A stretch of DNA of 64,000 nt. Origin: Escallonia rubra (lineage: Eukaryota; Streptophyta; Magnoliopsida; Escalloniales; Escalloniaceae). Each line of letters begins with the position of its first letter. Position 1 is the stretch's first letter. The notes below the pieces were generated by a model, which did not search any database, was not told the origin of the DNA, and saw nothing but the letters and a program-made list of their open reading frames with translations. The stretch is from NCBI GenBank assembly GCA_033065855.1, contig JAVXUO010001110.1, positions 372,001-436,000 of the forward strand, given 5' to 3'. The translations under genes and the position numbers were made by a program. This document shows, piece after piece, positions 22,215-32,133 of this stretch.

Positions 22215-23435
22215 TCAATTTACGTTGGCCTAGATTCATTCTATGAGATTGAGTAGGAGCATTTCAGGGAGCACGCTGTTGGGGTTAAGATAAGAGAGCG
22301 GAAAGATTAGGTGGAAGTGTTTGTCGAGAAGAGATGATATAGACTGAGGATTGGGAGCATTTAGACAATAACATTTACTTCGAAGGAGGTTAAATCGGAT
22401 GGTGAGCAAGAGATAAGGCGATTAAGATGTGCGAGAAGAAGTGTTGGGCAGGAGAAGAGGTGACAAAATACATAAAGGTAAGAGTGGGTGACTTAGAGGA
22501 GGAGGGTTGGATAGAGTTCAGAAGTTAAAGTGGAGACTGAGGGGATGTTGGGCAAATGTTGGTTGGACAGGAAACCCAAGGAAGAGAATTTGAATTAGAA
22601 TAGGCCAAAGGGATAATGTTGCTCCAAAACCATGTAAAACATCCGTCTCAAAATCAAATGGCAATGAGAGGAGATGCCACAAGGATTAAATGATGTGTTC
22701 TTGATCTTATCTTTCTAATATGAGAATTATATCTCAACATGTCGCTAACGTGTGGTCAAACTTCTTTCGAGTGATCCAACGTGTGGATGAATTAAATTGG
22801 ATGACGATGAATTTAATTTTAAATTGCTTGCAGAGCCTTGATCAACCGCTTTTATGCCAACTTAAATATATGAAAAGATAAATGGTTATATGTTCTTGTG
22901 ACTCTCAAACGAGTGGTCCTCCACTATGTTCATATTGATTTATAACTAGCATATCTAAGAGATTACAGGATTCCGAAAGCTAAATACACAAAAGATAAGG
23001 TTGGAATTTGTCAACTAGGGTTGTTAGTGTTTGCATGGGAGTTATGTGGGTCACAGGGCTGGTCTTGATACAGAATATGTTCATCTTGTCAGATTCAATT
23101 CATCAGGTGTACCACATCATTTTTCGCACCGTCAGAGTGAAGAATTACTCGAATACTGAGGTCAGGGGACCATTAAGAGACAATGGTGTCACTTGTACGG
23201 TGGATTTGAAAGAGAAAGCTCATCAATTCTCAATTGCAATTTCGTCACTCAAGGTCATATGCTTCTCTTTTAATTGATTACTTTTCAAAATGTAGACTTT
23301 ATATACCACATCTAGACGGTGGTAAAGATCTCTTCCTTCCTCTATGAATGACAGAGGTTTGAGTTTCACAGTAGATACAAAATATTGGCCAAAAAGAGTT
23401 TTTCTTTTTAGGAAAACAGGATTGCCCTCTATTTG
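22215..23435. other. Non-coding, probably decayed retroelement
   Basis: Upstream (minus-strand sense) of the copia pol fossil. No clear motif is readable. A promoter-less 89-codon frame at 23008-23277 has no recognised similarity. Confidence 0.3.
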
Positions 23436-23439
23436 TAAT

Positions 23440-24385
23440 TGTGTATGTAGACGCAAATTTCCTATCTAAGCTGAAGAGATGATGATTAATTGCATAAAAT
23501 TTTATTTGTCAATTTAAGATGAAGGATTACACTACTCTGTGACTTTTACAACAAATAAAAAGTAAATCCCTTTGCTTCAATCTTCGAGTTGGTCGCGATC
23601 TAAGGGCTAAAATAGCTTGATCTTGAAGAATTGATTTTGACTTCTTCAAGTCTTCATGGTTGAAAGATCCTTGAACTGGTTCTTGATCAAGGGCTTCGAG
23701 GCTTTATCCAAAACAAGGATAGCGATCCTTGAATAATAGAAGCACTGAAGCTAAAGGCGAATTCATTTTTGAATTAAGTTAACAATTAAAAGAATAACAA
23801 ATATTCATATCTTGATAGTACTCAATTGAAGAACGATATTAGATTATTGCATATCATTTTTCAAATGAAGCACGAAGTTCAACAAATTGTTGAGAAGGAA
23901 TGTACTTCACACAAAGCTTTGGCTTTATTTCCAGAGGCAATGCGTGTCCTTCTTATCTAGCACAATGTCTTTATTTATAGGCTAGCGACAGGCTTAAATT
24001 AGGAAAAAAACACGAATTGGACCTTAATTTCATAATTAAAAAGATTTTGTCCCCCTTTCTTTTGAAATGATTCTTGGTCCAAATTTGGCTTGATTCTGAC
24101 ATGCCATATAATGGAATCGTAATGATGGATCAAACTTAGTTAGTTGGACCATTAACCTTGCTCATATTGCTTAATTAAATAGGACTATTTTTTAACGTCA
24201 GTCCACTTCAACATCCTCACTTGAATCCAGTTATCTCGTAACGTTGAATGTTTGGCTAGTCAACAATATTTTGTATTATCTTCGCTCTCAATAGTTACAT
24301 ACAAGTTTACGGCATTCGGCAGAGTGCAACTGACCCTTACTGACTGGCTTGTACAACTATTTTCGGTGCCTGCCCCCTTTTGCAT
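23440..24385 (-). repeat. Dispersed repeat, copy 1 (LTR-like)
   Basis: Collinear with about 44185-45045: both share 'cactact(c/t)tgtgacttttaca'-type, 'gcttcgaggctttatcca' and 'tcctcacttgaat' words in the same order. A CTATAAATAAAG box lies on the minus strand near 23975-23985. It looks like a promoter-bearing LTR or similar in minus orientation, but exact ends and a TSD were not found. Confidence 0.55.
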
Positions 24386-24389
24386 GTAA

Positions 24390-25384
24390 TTTGTTTTTTT
24401 TGAAACCGTGTAAGGCTTGAAGTAAGCTTTTTTTTTGTTTTTCAAGGGGATTGGAATTCTTTTGTTTGAGCCTTACCCCTATGAAATTGTCGCCGACACA
24501 CTTACCCAAGGCTTGCTGCTGGTGGATCTTTACAGTTCATGCCATTATAAAGAGAACCCCAAACCCCATGCTACTATGTGTTGGCGACTCTGGCATTCCA
24601 ACCTGAACTTTGGTGAGTACAAATATCCTATAAAACCTAAGGACTTGAAGTGGTAAACATTTTCCTGTTACCACCTTATCTGCTTGCAGTTTTTTTTTTC
24701 TGTACATATCGAGATGTGTGTAGCTTGCAGCCGGTTCTGTACCCGTTGATGTGTATAGCTTGCAGCCAGTTCTCTAACCGTTGACCATGTCGCCCGGTGG
24801 CCAAGTGCGCCTACACATAGTTTGTTTTGTGAGGGTAAGTTTTTTCTTTTCAGCACCGGTGTTCAGTTGATAAATTGTGTGGCGATTGTGAATTGGTAGT
24901 TGTTCAGTCTGTGGTCACGTCGCCTCGTCCTCACCAGCCGCGCTTGATTCATCAGCATCTTCACAGTTGACTTCACCGACAGCCGCAGTCTGGATCCACA
25001 TGTGCTACCGTCACACATGCGTACACTCCCACACACACACTCACGATCACACGCACCTACACACGCACAAACAGACATATTCACCGTGGGAGGCATTTTC
25101 CTTACCTCGGTAATTACACAAATTCGAATATGAGGCATTTTCCATGCGGCCGCGATGGTGGATTGGGGGACTTACGACGACACAAAATGGTGATCGTTAG
25201 AGGAGGATACGTCTGTGGCGGTGAACTGGTGGCGATGACTACGTTTTCTCTTGCTTCCACGATTTGTGCCCCCTCACCTTCTTTTTTTTTGTCTTTTCTT
25301 TTCATGCCTTTTTCATTTTCCTTGCATATATACAGGGACAGTGTTTTACATGTGAATTAGAGTTTGCATCACCTTAGGCTCGCC
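24390..25384. other. Intergenic, no gene recognised
   Basis: It contains a 'gtgtgtagcttgcagcc' duplicate (about 24716 and 24751) and a CA-rich stretch (25020-25080). No bounded element or gene was seen. Confidence 0.35.
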
Positions 25385-26839
25385 TATCACTACAAGAAAA
25401 CATATCCGTAGCGACGAAGTTTTAGCGATGGACACAAATCCGTCGCTAAAAGTCACCTTTAGCGACGGGGCAACCCGTCACTAAAAGTCTGTTGCTAAAA
25501 GTTTTTACCGACGGATTTTTCCGTCGGTAAAAATCTTTAGCGACGGACTTTTAGCGACGGATTTTCCGTCGCTAAAAGTATTTTTTTTTGTATTTTCTCT
25601 TATTTTTCTTATTTTGGAAATGACGACTATAAATCAATCGATTCCTAATTTTTTCTTTCAGTACCCCGCCGCTTCTTTCTTTCTCCTCTCCTCTCCTGAC
25701 CCCCCATCCCTCTCTCTCTCACAAAGCAGATCGTCGGTCGCCACCCACTGCGCCGCCTCTTCTCTTCCCGGTCGCCTCCCACGGCACCTAACTCCGCTAC
25801 TGCTGCTGCCCAAACAGAGCACTCACCGCGCGCACCCAACCAACGCTCCATACCCTCACCACACATCTGTCGCCTCACTCTGTCTCCCCCTTCCCTACCA
25901 CACCAACCTCCGTACGTAACCTGCCGCCGCGCCTCTCTTCCCTTCGTCGTCCTTGCCGCTGCTGCCAAGGACAGGACGCTGCGAAGCCCACAGATCCACG
26001 AAGCCCACTCGCCGCCAAGCTTACGTCGCCTCTCTCCCTAACTCAAGTAAGTCTTTCACCTTTCTTGTTTTAGCGTAATGCACTGGACGCACAAATTAAG
26101 TTGGGTCTACCTTTTGTTGCTAAGATGTTAGATGAAAAGTTGTATTTACTAGAAAATACTATGGGCTTTTGGACGCTAGTCAGTATCTCATTGTTTAGAG
26201 TTTGTTTACTGCTCTTCAAATTGTTAATACTCGGGCACCCAAGGTGGAATATCCATTACAGATGATTCTGTTTTAAGAACTGAGGCCAAGTCAACTATAT
26301 ATATTGACTGCCCACTAGTTGCCTCCATCCTTTTCTGACAACCATCAATGCCAAATGCTTTTGTTAGAAAGAGACTAATAGGAATATAGATAGATCTTCC
26401 TACTTTTTAAATATTGAAGCTGAGATGCAAAAGAGATCAATGGGATATGAGTCAATAATAGAGGGAGAGTGAGTACAAAGTGTTGGCAATATCCAGGATG
26501 GCTCACATCGAGAAAGCTATCTCTGCAGATAAGCTTATATTGTCTCTGTTCAATGCATTTTTGTTGAAAAGTGGGGCATAAATATACCTAGTACCTACAT
26601 AAGCTTCTTAGGCAGTAGATTGGAAGAGCTTGTTGCATTGGGAGCTTCTTGTTTCCCTCATTTTGGAGCTAGCCATGGCTGATGGTTGTTTGACCACTCT
26701 TGTTTTTGAGTTTGTTGCAGCTTCTCATTCTTTCTTTTTCACAACCTCTATGAACGGATTCAAGTACGTTTTATGTTGACAATTTATTTCGTTATTTGCA
26801 TTTTGAATTGCTGTTATGTTCCTCTTTATGTGGTAACAG

Positions 26840-26997
26840 GGGCTCCCTCTACCTCCAAGACTCCTATTGAGTTTTGCAAGTACAATGGCACCACATGCTG
26901 TGGCTCTGCATAAGATGTGCTCATGCAGAAGCAATATCATGCAATGAGCATATCTGACTCTGGCTGTGCTTCTCTTCTTAAGTCAATTCTCTGTTCA
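26840..26997 (+). pseudogene. Captured exon fragment, HIPL-like (folate-receptor-type N-terminal domain)
   Basis: Bounded by an acceptor (tggtaacag) and a donor (GTAAGT at 26998), this 158 bp block translates to GAPSTSKTPIEFCKYNGTTC, a CC pair, then LMQKQYHAMSISDSGCASLL and KSILC. From memory this matches the cysteine-rich N-terminal exon of plant HIPL1/HIPL2 proteins (Hedgehog-interacting-like, GPI-anchored). One in-frame TAA lies in the middle, after ...CCGSA. It sits within the CACTA element, so it is best explained as transduplication of a host gene piece. Confidence 0.6.
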
Positions 26998-27571
26998 GTA
27001 AGTTTTCAATACAACTCCTTTTCTGTGTCTTGAATCACCACATTTTTAATTGGCATCTCAGCTTGCAACATCAGTTTTTGATTGGCCTTGTTTCTCTCTC
27101 CCACTAATTGTATGAAGGGGAGATGCAAGAAAAGGGTTTTCTATTCCACTTTCTCATGTAAAGTTACAGTGCCTTATATAATTCTTTTAAACTTTGCCAA
27201 AACAGACTTTCAAGCTACAGCAGTATTCTCATTGCCTTGGCCTGCTTTTTTTTTTTTTCTAACTGTTTCCCCCCTTTTTAACTTGCTTTCTAATTTCTTG
27301 TTTCAATTGTAACAGCGAAATATTGTTATTCAACTTTCGAGTATAGACATGTAATTTAAATAACAAGGTTGTCATTTGTTGACGCACATAATTATTTGAT
27401 AAAAATTTTCTTCTTTAGTTCATTACACCAACACTTTTTATCCCTAATTGCTTTGTGTTCTTCTTTAGTGCAATACATCTGACAGGACTTCCCAATTTTT
27501 GCATTATATCTTGCAGCTGGTGTTGACTGTTTTTGGTTGAAATTTAACAAGTATTCTTTTTTCTATTTATT

Positions 27572-27871
27572 TTGTTTAGAGTAAAACGAACTTCGACAAC
27601 AGATGTTCTTTATCAGGTTGTGATCAACATAGAGATAAAAGTAGCAGCTGTGGACAGAGAGGTTGATGGTGGCATTATTGAGGCTTTGTGTTTAAACCTA
27701 CCAGCAATACTTATGTGCTTTCTAATCCTGTCAATTGATTCTTACAAAGACTCAGAATACAAAAAGTTGGAAGATGGTATAGAAGTAGCTGTGATGTCCT
27801 CTGTCTGTGGGAGATTTTGGAGCAAAGTTCTTGATTTATATTCTTTTGGTTTGAATGAAAATTGTGATTAA
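27572..27871 (+). other. 99-codon open frame inside the CACTA element, not recognised
   Basis: It reads VAAVDREVDGGIIEALCLNL and ends DLYSFGLNENCD. It may be a second acquired piece or chance. It is preceded by a pyrimidine-rich stretch that could act as an acceptor region. Confidence 0.25.
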
Positions 27872-28520
27872 GTTTTTGGGATTTGTAGGATGTGATACCG
27901 TTATGTTTAGTGAACATTTAATTTTGGTAGTTGAATGTTTGTTGGTGGTGTATATTTCCTTTAATATTATTTGTTTTACTTGAAGTTGTTAAAAGAATGA
28001 AGCCTAATTTAAAGAATTAAATTGTTGTTGTATTGGTTGATTAGTTTTAATTGTATAAAACAGGTTTGGTTTCTAAAAAGTATATAAATCAAAAAACTTT
28101 TTTTTTAACTTTTGCAATTGAATTTTTAGCGACGAAATTCTGTTGTTAAAAGTCTTTTTGCAGAGCAGTAAACATTATTAGCGACATAAGTAATGTCACT
28201 GAAGACCTTCGTAATGGACTTTTAGCGACGAAATTTTTTGTCGCTAAATAGTTTTTAAAAGAAATTCAGAAATTAGGAAAAATTTAGAAAATATCTTTAG
28301 CGACGGAATTTTCCGTCGCTAAAAGTATTTAATTCCGTCGGTAAAAGTAATTTTTTTGCCGACGGAGTAGCAAAATCCGTCGCTAATCTTTTAGCAACGG
28401 GGTTTTCACCCACGGACTTTTAGCGACGGACAGTCCGTCGCTAAAAGTCTGCACTGACGGATTATCCACTTTTAGCGACGGAATTTTCCGTCGCTAAAAG
28501 GCTTTATTCTTGTAGTGTAT

Positions 28521-29285
28521 ATATTGCATTGTTCTCTTCATTTAATCACTTTGGCGGACCTCACTGCCTTTTCGATAATTAGGACTTCCTCTACCATTTT
28601 GCTTTTTGGTTACGGTGAAAGTGTGATGCCAAAGAAAGTAGGTTTGCAGTCAACGTAGAGGTGCCACAAGGAATGCAGTGAGAATTAGATGCTAAGTGTG
28701 CTGATGCGGGACATAGCAAGGGTGGAGCAAATGCAGAGACCAAGAGCTTTCCAGACAGAGCCTAAGGGTGCCAATGCCGCGAGAACGATGGCGCAGGGTG
28801 AATACACGACGACAGTCACAGTCGGATGCTTAAGTCTAGAGTCAAGGTCCTATATATTTCACTTTCTAGAATTCTAGAGTGAGAAAAGTGAAAATGTTGA
28901 AGTTCCATCTCAAATAAATTCTCAAGACCCCTATTTATAGAGGTTGAGATGATGATGTCATCAGCCGACACGTGGCACTCCCAGGGAGTGACACGTCACC
29001 GAGGGGTCCAAAATTGCCGGTACTCCACAGATTGTCGAATTGCATATTCACTCTGCCTGCTCCTCACACCGTCGCTCTGTTTGTCTGGAAAGACTGACTC
29101 CCACAGCGTCGGTGTGGCCAGAAAACCCCCTTGATCTAGCCACCAATCCAAGCCCTTGTAGAGTCCCACAGGCCTAGTAGCGGTGGGGAAGACCCGACGC
29201 CCAACTGCCAGGCGGAGTAGGCCCGATGCCCTTTAGAGACCTGCTCCCGTCTCGGAGTGACCCGGGGGTCATAGTCCCTAGGGGT
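28521..29285. repeat. Repeat family B, promoter-like part, copy 1
   Basis: It includes 'ctatttatagagg' (TATA-like, about 28931) and 'cacgtggcactcccagggagtgacacgt'-type text near 28970-29000. A similar layout ('tagagt(g/a)agaaaa', a TATA region, then a 'gacatggcacttcctaggagtgaca'-type block) appears at about 59278-59400. Probably a decayed LTR-type element. Confidence 0.4.
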
Positions 29286-29319
29286 GCTGATGAAGCCCCC
29301 GGTGCCAGAGCACGTAGGC

Positions 29320-29840
29320 CAGTCATGCAGTCTCTCTGGCAGAGATAGTGTTCCGGAGGAGTCACCTATTCCGTGGGCTGAGGTAGCATCCTGGAGGAGC
29401 CGTCTATCTAGCAGAATGGGAGTCTTCATACCGGAGCACTTAGAGCTCCCTGGCGGAGATAGTGTCCCGGAGGAGTCGCTTATCCCCTCGGGTGAGTCCT
29501 TGTACCGGAGCACTCGACGCGTCAAGGTAGCATCCCGGAAGAGCCATCTACCTGATGGGCCGAGGTAGCATCCCGGATAAGCCGTCTACCTTGCGAAAGG
29601 GGAGTTGAAAAGCTCCCTGGCAGAGATAGTGTCCCGAAAAAGTCGTATATCCTGGCGGGTGAATCCTTGTGCCGGAGCACTCGGAGCCCATCAAGGTAGC
29701 ATCCCAGAGGAGTCGTCTACCTGACGAGACGAGGTAGCATCCCGGAGGATCCGTCTACCTGGCGGAAGGGGAGTTGAAAAGGTCCATGGCAGAGATAGTG
29801 TCACGGAGGAGTCTTCTATCCCGCGGGATGCTGCACACTC
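29320..29840. repeat. Complex minisatellite, about 168 bp higher-order unit
   Basis: 'GAGATAGTGTCCCGGAGGAGTC' and 'AGGTAGCATCCCGGAGGAGCC'-like modules alternate. The first module begins near 29340, 29455, 29623 and 29791, giving spacings of about 115, 168 and 168 bp. It is GC-rich compared with its surroundings. Confidence 0.75.
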
Positions 29841-30084
29841 CGGAGAGTGGGTTGAAGTATGGTCCACGACCAATGCAAGGTGCGCATGGTGTGGTGATAG
29901 GATGGACCAGCGCAATGAGCATGGTAGTGTGACATAGAGCCAGGGGGTGCGACTGTATCAGTGGCGAGGCGCATGGGCGCAGTGGAATGTTAGAGTGTGG
30001 CCTACGGGAGTCGGTGACGGGGATCGCATGCTACGGTGCGCGGGCACAGGCGATGGGGGTCGCGGCCCGAGCGATGGACGATGA

Positions 30085-30305
30085 GAGTCGCTGAGATGGT
30101 ACCAGGGCGACGGGTGACGAACGTGGCGGAGTCGGCGTGCGGGGTGACGGGGGTCGCAGAGATGTCGTCTGGTCGACGGACGATGAGCGTAACGGAGATG
30201 GCACCCGGGCAATTGGCGTCGCAGAGTCGGCGCCCAGGAGATGGACGACGAGTGTCGCGGAGAAGGTACCCGGGCGATGGGTGACTGGCGTCGTGGACGA
30301 TGCAT
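30085..30305. repeat. GC-rich minisatellite, about 33-36 bp unit
   Basis: Seven or so degenerate units of the type 'gtcgcggagatggtacccg' + 'ggcgatgggtgac'. Frames are open on both strands only because of the repeat composition. Confidence 0.7.
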
Positions 30306-30334
30306 GGTCCCTTCAAGAGAAGTGAAGGTGCTAA

Positions 30335-30495
30335 GGGGTAAAGGCAAAGGCCAACCCTTGGGGGAAGGCCAAGGCCCCTTCTTGGGGGAAGGCCAAGGTC
30401 AACCCCTAGGGGAAGGCTGAGGCTGACCCCCAAGGGGAGGCCGAGGCCGAGGCCGACCCCAAGGGGAAGGCCAAGGCCAACCTCCTTGGGCAAGT
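30335..30495. repeat. Palindrome-rich minisatellite (AAGGCCAAGG type)
   Basis: Repeats of 'ggggaaggccaaggccaacc' with alternating CCAAGG/CCTTGG words, about six units. The units are self-complementary, so the array could fold. Confidence 0.75.
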
Positions 30496-30853
30496 GCCAA
30501 GGTGCACCAGCAAGCAATGTGCGACATGCGACGATCACAATGTGATAAGGCATCGTGCGAAGAATGAGTTTCTTAGTGACAAAGTAGTGTAGAAAAAGTG
30601 AAAAGTGCACGTGACTTGATCATGCATGTTTTGACCGGTTGGAGGCGTTGAATATTGACTGTTGCTTGTGCGGACGTGTTGTGCCAAATTGGGACCCTTA
30701 GTGAGTCCATGGGTGCGGCCAAGATAGGTTGGGAACAAAGTGCAGTAATGGAATATGCTTCATTCTGTTGAAAAGAATGATTGATAAGACGAAGATATTT
30801 CGCATTTCATTGCACTGAAAGCATGTTTGGCAAGACCTAAATCCAAAGTTGCC

Positions 30854-30999
30854 GTGTACTTCCTTTTGTAGTGTACTTCCTTTTGTAGGTTGTTTTAGCT
30901 TGCTCGGTTCTTTTTTCTGTAAAGCCTTTTTGGCTGCGAACTCTCTTCTCTTTGTAACCTTTATTTTATCAATGCAATTCTCTTATTACCACAAAAAAA
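30854..30999 (+). mobile_element. Short retroposon (5'-truncated LINE or SINE-like) with 15 bp TSD
   Basis: A 146 bp insert ends in 'ttattaccac' plus a poly(A) of about 10. It is flanked by direct repeats aaatccaaagttgcc at 30839-30853 and 31000-31014, the mark of target-primed reverse transcription. Its first 36 bp are a tandem duplicate of 'gtgtacttccttttgta'. The tail 'tatcaatgcaattctc' also occurs (minus strand) at the 51.3 kb retroposon. Confidence 0.8.
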
Positions 31000-31048
31000 A
31001 AATCCAAAGTTGCCATCTTTTGGAAGTCTTTTATTGACCAAAAATTTC

Positions 31049-31600
31049 ACAAGATAAAAGACGGCTCTAAGTTGATTGTAGTGAAATTATGCTCGACGGG
31101 ACTTGTAATTGGATTTGCCCTCCTTTGCGTAGTCTCTTATTTACCCGCATTTTCAAAAGTCAAAGATGGCGCTCAGTTTGATTGCATTGGAGTGTGCTCG
31201 AGAGGACATGCAATTGGACTTATCCTCATTTGTGTAGTCTCTTGTTGACCTACACTTTCACAAGATAAAGATGGCTCCAAACGAATCTCATGTTAGCTCT
31301 CAGACATTCATCATATCAAAAGTGTGCTTGATAGGACTTGCAATTGGACTTTCCATCCTTTGTATAGTTTCTTGTTGGCTTGCCCTTTCACAAGACAAAG
31401 ACTGTTTCGAGTTGTACTGCATCAAGTGTGTGCTTGACAAGACTTTCAACTAGACTTGCCCTCTTTTGCATAGTTTCTTGTTGATCTGCACTTTCATAAC
31501 ATGGAGATGGTTCCAAGTGATTGCACCAGAAGTGTGCTCAACAGGGCTTGCTCTCATTTGCATAGTCTCTTATTGACCTGCACTTCCACAAGACCAAGAC
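31049..31600. repeat. Tandem array, about 104 bp unit, five copies
   Basis: Unit starts marked by 'ttcacaagataaagatggct'-like text lie near 31049, 31153, 31257, 31387, 31491 and 31585. Four of the five spacings are 94-104 bp and one is 130 bp (with a 26 bp extra piece). Shared words include 'gtgtgcttgacagg', 'cttgcaattggact' and 'catagtctcttgttgac'. Divergence between units is considerable, so it is old. Confidence 0.75.
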
Positions 31601-31609
31601 ATAGCTCTG

Positions 31610-32133
31610 CCTTTGACCGCATTCTTTGTGCTAAGTGTGATAGGCTTAGCCTTAAGACTAAATTATAGACTTTCATCATTATGTAGTTTTTATTTTTTTA
31701 AAATTAACAGAGATTCTTTTTTAAGGGTCGCTGAACTCGGAAAAAAAAAAGTCCAAGTTGCCTACGTATCCGTAAAGGATCAAGTCAATAGATTTAGTTC
31801 AATTAGTATGCACTGATATTTTTGTGCCTTATGCAATTCTAGCTCGTACAGGCTAGGAGCATTGGTGGTGCAATTTTTGTGCAATTTAGGGTCATTCTGA
31901 GGAGCTTTGCTAGTGCAGTTTAGGCTTGTAATAAGGAGCGTTTATCATGCAGTTGAGGCTCACGCTGAGGAGCGTTGATTTTGGTCTTCACTTCAGGCTT
32001 AGAGCTTGATCAAACTAACAAAGACTTTTTAGTTGGAAATTTTCTCGAAAAGCCTACACGCTTGATCTTCGATGAGGTTGTTTTGATATGATTGGCCTTA
32101 ACTCCAGGCATAAAGCTTGATTGGATGAAGACA
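31610..32133. repeat. Decayed retroelement sequence interrupted by a solo LTR
   Basis: It contains 'aagttgcctacgtatcc...aaggatcaagtcaa', a phrase I recall from LTRs of Tat/Ogre-type gypsy elements. Degenerate 'gaggagcgttgat' repeats and 'cttgattggatgaag' units follow; the latter continue at 35646-35850, beyond the inserted solo LTR. Confidence 0.45.

Larger units (their letters stand above)
25388..28517. mobile_element. CACTA (En/Spm) DNA transposon, non-autonomous (3130 bp)
   Basis: The left end is CACTACAAGAAAA and the right end ...TTCTTGTAGTG, flanked by TAT on both sides (25385-25387 and 28518-28520). Both subterminal zones (25400-25580 and 28120-28500) are packed with direct and inverted 'ttttagcgacgga' / 'tccgtcgctaaaa' motifs, the expected binding sites of a CACTA transposase. 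No TNP-type transposase is readable. The interior instead holds a C-rich leader (25660-26050) and exon-like sequence with splice sites. Confidence 0.92.

Noticed and set aside
29136-30610. Long open frames on both strands (129-202 codons) at 29-30.6 kb
   Set aside because: They follow GC-rich minisatellites and are Pro/Arg/Gly/Leu-rich repeats in every frame, which is a composition effect.
30915-31000. Ordinary gene 3' UTR with poly(A) signal
   Set aside because: The 15 bp direct repeats on both sides show an inserted retroposon instead.
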